Shown here: positions 58,535 through 64,000 of the stretch, piece by piece
Numbering within the stretch: the stretch's first letter is position 1
Layout of the letters: every line of letters begins with the position of its first letter
Source of the DNA: Hymenopus coronatus
Lineage: Eukaryota; Arthropoda; Insecta; Mantodea; Hymenopodidae
Reading direction: 5' to 3'
DNA length: 64,000 nucleotides
Assembly (NCBI GenBank): GCA_030762935.1
Contig: CM060883.1
Coordinates: forward strand, 53,962,001-54,026,000
Made by a program: the position numbers and the translations under genes
Notes under the pieces: model-generated
Database searches by the model: none
What the model was told of the DNA's origin: nothing
Seen by the model: only the letters and a program-made list of their open reading frames with translations

Positions 58535-58978
58535 TTCTTATCCTGTTTCTCTTAACATTGTAGTCCATTCTCTCTAGTTTTGTAGCATAGGTATATCTGT
58601 ATGGGTCGTGTTTTTCGTCTGTTTTATGTTTACTGTGCCTATTTTCGTAATTGGCCGCCCCATAAAGCGTAATGTCGGGTAAAAAGGGAAAGACAAGTAT
58701 TAGAAAATACGGCCATTTGCACTTAGCTGGACGCAGGTGATGCTGAAGACAACAGAAGATAATATGCCATGCTGCCTGTTTGCCCTAAGGACAAACCACA
58801 AGAAATAATCACATTCTCAGCTCAGCAAGCCACTATGGAATACATACTTGTTGTATGGGCGAGGATGATCTCCTCTTTGTATGTCCTCTTTAATTTTGAG
58901 CCCCTGTCAACATTTCATCAATGACAATATTAACAACCTCTATATTTGTAAGTACAGGTTCAGTATCTGATAATTAAT
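58535..58978. other. Unassigned stretch
   Basis: No recognisable content. Confidence 0.4.
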
Positions 58979-59102
58979 GGTATTACTTTCTCTATACGTA
59001 CTATGTACGTAGTGTATCAGAGGGTATTGTAGTGCACTCACAAATTTGATGTCGAGATTTCACCGGAAATACATGTTTTGGGTCCCCCTGAATCCAAAAA
59101 AA

Positions 59103-59768
59103 TCTGATGCGTTTCATTCACATGATTTTCTGTACATTTCTACAACAAATTATTCTATTTACTTCATCTAATCGAGAAAAAATTAGCAAAATTAATCTTA
59201 TTACTTGCTTCCTTGTTAGTAGAAGAAAAATAAGGGAGTATAATAGGTTAAAGTGATAGTCCAAAGCTGGTACCCATGTGACTGAAGTTCCTTTGTTTGT
59301 ATGGACAGGAGTTGACAAATTCCTGTCTGAGAAGAGTATGTTTTTCAAAGCTGAAATCAAAAACAAGGAATATCTCAAAAACGATAACTCCACGAAAACA
59401 ATTTATATACCATAAGTTGTATGTTTTAACGTGCTCTACATTTTATTTTTTGTTTTGTTTTAAGTTTTCGTCCATCTCTTACGGTTTAGCAGTCATGCAA
59501 AATTCCGTAAAATTCATCCAGAATAAAGTGGTCTTCAGAGGCTATTCCCAGAAAATTCAAGATACACGTTTTATTTGTCTTTAATATACAAAATTTTAAT
59601 TAAAATCGTTACAGCCATTTTTAAGAAAATCAAAAGTTTCGAAAATATTTCCATGGAAAGGATAGTTTGGGGTGGGGGGATTTTTTTGAAAATCTTCGTG
59701 TCGCATCCTTGAATGATACCAAACTTAAATACTAAGTTTGGTATTATTCTTTTTTGAGCTGTGCTGCC

Positions 59769-59818
<50 letters not shown>

Positions 59819-59990
59819 TATACACACAGCCAGACGACACACATGGACATTTTTCTAAAAATGCTTTCTTTTTTGGATTCACGGCATCTCAAAACATATA
59901 TTTCCGGTGAAAATCGGTATCGAATTTTTGGGTGTAATGCAATACCTTCTCTATACACTATGTACAGCTTACGTATAGAGAAAGTAAAAA
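59103..59990 (+). mobile_element. Family A copy nested in a minus copy, nearly complete
   Basis: Starts tctgatgcgtttcattcaca and ends tatagagaaagtaaaaa. The insertion is in an A-run of the host (7 A left, 5 A right), so target duplication is undecidable. CA site at 59769-59813. Confidence 0.8.
59769..59813 (+). repeat. (CA)n microsatellite
   Basis: At the CA site of the nested copy. Confidence 0.96.
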
Positions 59991-60831
59991 TCATTTTTGG
60001 AAAAAAGGTCCGTGCCTGTGTGTGCGTGTGTATGTGTCTGTGGACAGCATAGCTAAAAAACGAAAAGTCCGTTAAAAACCAAAGTTGATATTTAAGTTCA
60101 GTATGTTCCATGGAGCGACGCGAAGATTTTCAAGAAAATTCCCTCACCCCAAACTACCATTTATATGGACAATTTTTTGAAAATGTTGCTTTTCTCAAAA
60201 CTGGCTAACGAGTTTGATTAAAATATCGTATATTAAAGATATTTACCTGACAAATAAAATGTATATCTTGAATTTTCTGGGAATAGCCTCTGAAGACTAC
60301 TTTATTCGGGATGAATTTTACAGAATTTTGTATAACTGGCAAACCATGAGATAGAAAAAAACTTAATAGAAAATGTAAAGCTCGTTAAAATACACAATTT
60401 ATGTTACATACATTTTTTTTTCCATGGAGTGGATCGCTTTTGAGATATTCCTTGTAATTGGTTTCAGCTTTAAAAAAAACGTATACTTTTCTCATACGGG
60501 AATTTGTCAACTCCTGTCCATAGAAACAAAGGAACTTAAGTCACATAGCAACCAGCTTTTGACTAATACTTTAGCCTATGCTACTCCCTTATTTCCCTTC
60601 TACTTGTGTGGAAGCAAGTAATAAGACTATTTCTGCTAATTTTTTCTCTACTAGCATGAAGTAAAAAGAAGCATAAACCTTTTAATAATAATTTGTAGCA
60701 GAGATGTAGAGAAAATCATGCGCATGGAACACATAAGATTTTTGGGATATCACCGTAGAACTATAGCGTGGGTTTAATGATGTTTGATCAGGATAGCTAA
60801 GCAAAAATGTAAAGCAAACCCAAATTTTTAC

Positions 60832-61570
60832 TTTCTCTACACGTAGTACGTATGTGTCTGTGCACAGCATTACTCAAAAACTAAAATACCGTTAAATACC
60901 AAACTTGGTATTTAAGTTCTCTTTCAAGGATGCGACAGAAATATTTTCAGGAAAATCCCCCTACCCCAAACTACTCTCTACATGGAGACATTTTTGAAAA
61001 TGTTTTCTCAAAAATGGCTCTAACGATTTTTATTTAAATGTCGCATATTAATGATATTTGTATCACAAAAAAAATGCATATCCTTAATTTTCTGGGAATA
61101 GCTTCTGAAGACCTGCTTATTCTGAATGAATTTTGCTGAATTTTGCATTACTGGTAAACCACAAGGAATAGACCAAAACTTACTAGACAAACATGTAGAT
61201 CTCTTAAAACACACAATCTATGTGTTGCACATCTCTGTTGTAGGATTGGCCGTTTCCAAGATATTCCGTGTTAAACGGGGTTAACTTTCGTTTCATCTCT
61301 CTTTTGTTTTATGGCAACTTAAATTGTGAATTAAATATCGGCCAATTGTTCACAAATATCGGCCAGCTTTTAAAACTATGACTATCGCTTCAGCCTATTG
61401 TACTCCTTAATTTTTCTCACACTTAGAAAGGAAAAGTAATACGACCATTTCTGTTAATGTTTATCTTGCTTAGCATGATGTAGATAAAGAACAAATTTTT
61501 GTAAGAATAGTTTGTATGCAGAACAGGTAGAGCAAGTGATTTGAATGGAACACATCAGATTTTTATGTAT
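60832..61570 (-). mobile_element. Family A copy (minus), deleted near its right end
   Basis: Starts tttactttctctacacgtag, skips most of the terminal block straight to gtgtctgtgcacagcattac, and ends ttgaatggaacacatcagat. Confidence 0.7.
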
Positions 61571-61574
61571 CAAT

Positions 61575-62040
61575 TGTGAGTGTCTGTGTTAAATACAAAA
61601 GGAAATTTTCATTGTACATTGTGATCTATTATATTGAGTTATAAGGGATTTTGTATGTTCCTGTTTGGAGCGAAATCGGGTAAATTGTTTGTATTCCTTG
61701 AAATTGATTACTCCTCCTCTGTGTAAGGAAAATCAAGTTAATAGCGAACGTTTCTAACCATGCTTCTTTGTATATGTAGATCTGATTTAACAGTGCTCTA
61801 AATATGGCATCTTTATATTCGTCTGAAGTTTTAATTTCACACATAGTTTAATTTGTGGCCATTTACTAGAGTTGATATCAAATACCCTCACAGATTAAAA
61901 TTCCTTCAACGTTATGAGATTTCAAGCTTGCTCCATTGCAGGTGTAGATAACCCATTAAACCTAAGTCATCCAATGGTCCTCATGCCTTTGAAATACGGC
62001 GCAGTCCATCAAAGCCCTTACACAAATTGCTACAGGTTAC
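61575..62040. other. Unassigned stretch
   Basis: Nothing recognisable; a 71-codon minus frame (61629-61844) has no known domain. Confidence 0.35.
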
Positions 62041-62045
62041 AACAT

Positions 62046-63040
62046 TTTGATGTGTTCCTTTCATAAGACACGCTCTACATCTCTGTAAAAACTATTCTTA
62101 AACAGTTTGTTCTTCTATTTCGTGCTAATCAAGATAAATATTACAGAAATTGTCATATTAAGTTTCTTATAAGTAGAATAGAATTCCGGGAAGGCACTAG
62201 GCTACAACGATAGTAAAATCTTTTAAAAGCTCGCCGTTATGGAAAACAGTCGAAATTCATTCTAATGGCATGGCCAGGAGTTGGCAATTACCTGTAAGAG
62301 AAAAGTTTAAGTATTTTAAATTGAAACCAATAACAAGGAATATAACATAAATTGTAAACTGTACAAACATTGTATATGATATATAGTGTATGTTTAACGA
62401 GCTCTACATTTTTTGTATAGTAATTTTTCGTCTATCTCTTACAGTTTACCAATTATGCAAAAGTCATTCAGAATGAAGAAGACATCAGAGGCTATGCACA
62501 GAAAATTCGGAATACATTTTGTTATGATATACGGTCTTTAATATACGTATTTTAATAAAAATCAGGAAAAAATGGAAGTATCATCTGGAAAGAATGGAAG
62601 AAATGAGGATTCCAAAGATGGCTTTACAATACAAACCTATAGAAAAAAGAGACATAGGAAGGCAAGTTAAAAGATGGAATTGAGTCCGGTACAGGTGAAA
62701 GGCCAAATCCTCGAAAGGAAGAAGAATAAAAGTCGTTGGAACTATTGTTGAGAAAGTAAACATTTTCGCAATGTTTTCCAAGTAAAGGGTAATTTGGGGT
62801 GGTGGGATATTCTTGAAAATCTTCATGTCGCATCCTTGTTGAATTTAAGTATCAAGTTTGATATTTAACAGTTTTTGAGTTAATGTGTTCACAGGCACAC
62901 GGAAACACACATACACACCTTTTTCTAACATTACTTTGGGGGGGGGGGATTCAGAGGACTCTAAAACTTGTGTTTACAGTGAAATATCGGTATCGAACTT
63001 TTGGGTGGAGTGCAATACCTCCTTTACATGTATAACATGT
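62046..63040 (+). mobile_element. Family A copy (plus) carrying a LINE fragment
   Basis: Runs from ttgatgtgttcctttcataa to the taacatgtactagtga end. It is split near ttttaataaaaatc by a LINE-tail insertion and resumes gtcgttggaactattgttga. Confidence 0.7.
62562..62732 (+). mobile_element. 5'-truncated LINE tail
   Basis: Plus-strand reading gives W-K-Y-H-L-E-R-M, then IPKMALQYKP, KRDIGRQVKRWN, then a Lys/Glu-rich and A-rich end. This order (HxxRM, then GRPxxRW) is typical of the tail after the reverse transcriptase of many LINEs. The A-rich 3' end and possible short aaaa-tc repeats on both sides fit a 5'-truncated retroposition. Confidence 0.6.
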
Positions 63041-63044
63041 ACTA

Positions 63045-63540
63045 GTGATATGATGCTCTATTGAGAATGTTTCTAACTTGTGCTTGGCACGAGAGCATGC
63101 ACTTTAGACATTGGAAGCATCTCATCCCGAGTTTGTCTTTATGGTGCAGTTAGGCATCTCCACGCTCATAGACTGCAAGTTGTTTGAGAACATGCACACC
63201 TGTCTTAATAGACTCTACAACTTCATTAGGTGAATACTAACCGATTTCAAATACATTTCATTCCAGTTCCGAAGTCTCGTCCTTAACGTCTATCCTGATA
63301 TCATTTACTATATGTTCGTCATGTTTTCATATGGATTTTGTTATTTATTGATTGCCATTCAAAAAACTGGACTATTTTCCTTGGATCGTGAAGAAACCTC
63401 GATCTGTAATCAACTCCAGGTGAATTTCGGCCAACTCTATAGAACCTAATTAGTCCGATTCATTCTCATTCTCTTCAACTCCAGGTTGGATCTTGAAGAT
63501 GGTAGAGTAGTGTTTGAAAAGCAAGAGAACCTATTACATT
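63045..63540. other. Unassigned stretch
   Basis: No feature recognised. Confidence 0.4.
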
Positions 63541-63547
63541 CATCGTA

Positions 63548-64000
63548 CTTTTTCTTGCCCGTATGACGATGCACATAGTAGATAGAGAATGTATTGTGTT
63601 CCGCCCAAAAATTTGATGTCGAGATTTAACCTGAACTATGTTTTGAGGTCCCCTGAATCCCAAAAAAGGATTTTTAGAAAAAGACGTGTGTGTGTCTGTC
63701 TGTGGACAGCTTAGCTCAAAAACGAAAACACCGTTAAATACCAAGCTTGTTATGTATATTTAGTATCTTCCAAGAATGCGATGCGAAGATTTTCAAGAAA
63801 CTCCCCCCACCACAAACTACCCTTTATACGAAAAGTTTTTTTGAAAATGTTGTTTTTCTATAAAATTGCTCTTAACGATTTTGATTAGAATACTGTATAT
63901 TAATGATACATCAAAAATAAAATGTATATTTTGGATTTTCTGGAAATAGTCTCTGAAGTCCTCTTTAGTCTGGATGAGTTATGTAGAATTTTGTATAACG
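63548..64000 (-). repeat. Family A copy (minus), cut by the window end
   Basis: Starts actttttcttgcccgtatga and still continues at position 64000 (gttatgtagaattttgtata), so its left half lies beyond the window. Confidence 0.7.

Larger units (their letters stand above)
58983..60745 (-). mobile_element. Family A copy (minus), host of a nested plus copy
   Basis: The host pieces are 58983-59102 (hairpin through ccccctgaatccaaaaaaa) and 59991-60745 (tcatttttggaaaaaaggtc to gcatggaacacataagattt). Removing the insert restores the standard order. Confidence 0.75.

Overview
This window looks like intergenic or deep-intronic DNA from a large, repeat-rich animal genome, most likely an arthropod or another invertebrate. 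It is strongly A+T-rich. It holds decayed Tc1/mariner transposons, tRNA-headed SINEs, truncated non-LTR retrotransposon tails and many microsatellites. I see no bacterial operons, no convincing host protein-coding gene, no functional tRNA or rRNA and no CRISPR array. The species cannot be named from the sequence alone.

The dominant structure is one interspersed repeat, called family A here, of about 0.8-1.2 kb. About 50 complete, truncated or broken copies in both orientations make up nearly half of the window. In the + sense it starts with tctgatgtgttccattcaca and runs through fixed landmarks: the atgctaatcgagataaac segment, ctatctcttacggtttacc, a G-rich tract, the palindrome aaataccaagtttggtattt, and a (CA)n site. 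It ends in a hairpin of the type ctatacactatgtacatag followed by tgtagagaaagtaaaa. I recognise no coding capacity and cannot match it to a named family. Copies are inserted into one another (copies inside 3154-5117, 34538-35530, 38470-40065 and 58985-60745), so the relative order of some insertions can be read directly.

Layout: 0.9-5.1 kb family A, with a SINE inside one copy; 5.7-7.0 kb a fold-back pair of family A halves; 7.06-7.79 kb an internally deleted mariner; 8.4-8.8 and 18.4-18.8 kb two copies of a second repeat (family B); 8.9-14.9 kb family A debris with a LINE tail and a GC-rich perfect-stem palindrome (13279-13484); 15-20 kb mostly unassigned DNA with several SINEs; 20.9-24.6 kb two Tc1 elements, the second with an inverted-plus-direct terminal repeat layout; 24.6-27.1 kb family A; 27.9-28.5 kb a 43/44-bp minisatellite; 28.7-36.7 kb family A and SINEs; 37.12-37.86 kb an element bounded by TTAA; 38-44 kb family A; 44-46 kb unassigned; 46.7-47.9 kb a nearly full-length but dead mariner inside a family A end; 50.5-51.4 kb a badly decayed Tc1; 52-54 kb an unassigned AT-rich stretch with a cruciform; 54-64 kb family A, the last copy running off the window.

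Nothing here works together as a pathway. The biology is transposable-element dynamics: self-nesting, fold-back rearrangement, microsatellite growth at one fixed site of a repeat, and stepwise decay of transposases. All family A boundaries were read by eye against other copies in the window and may be off by tens of bases.
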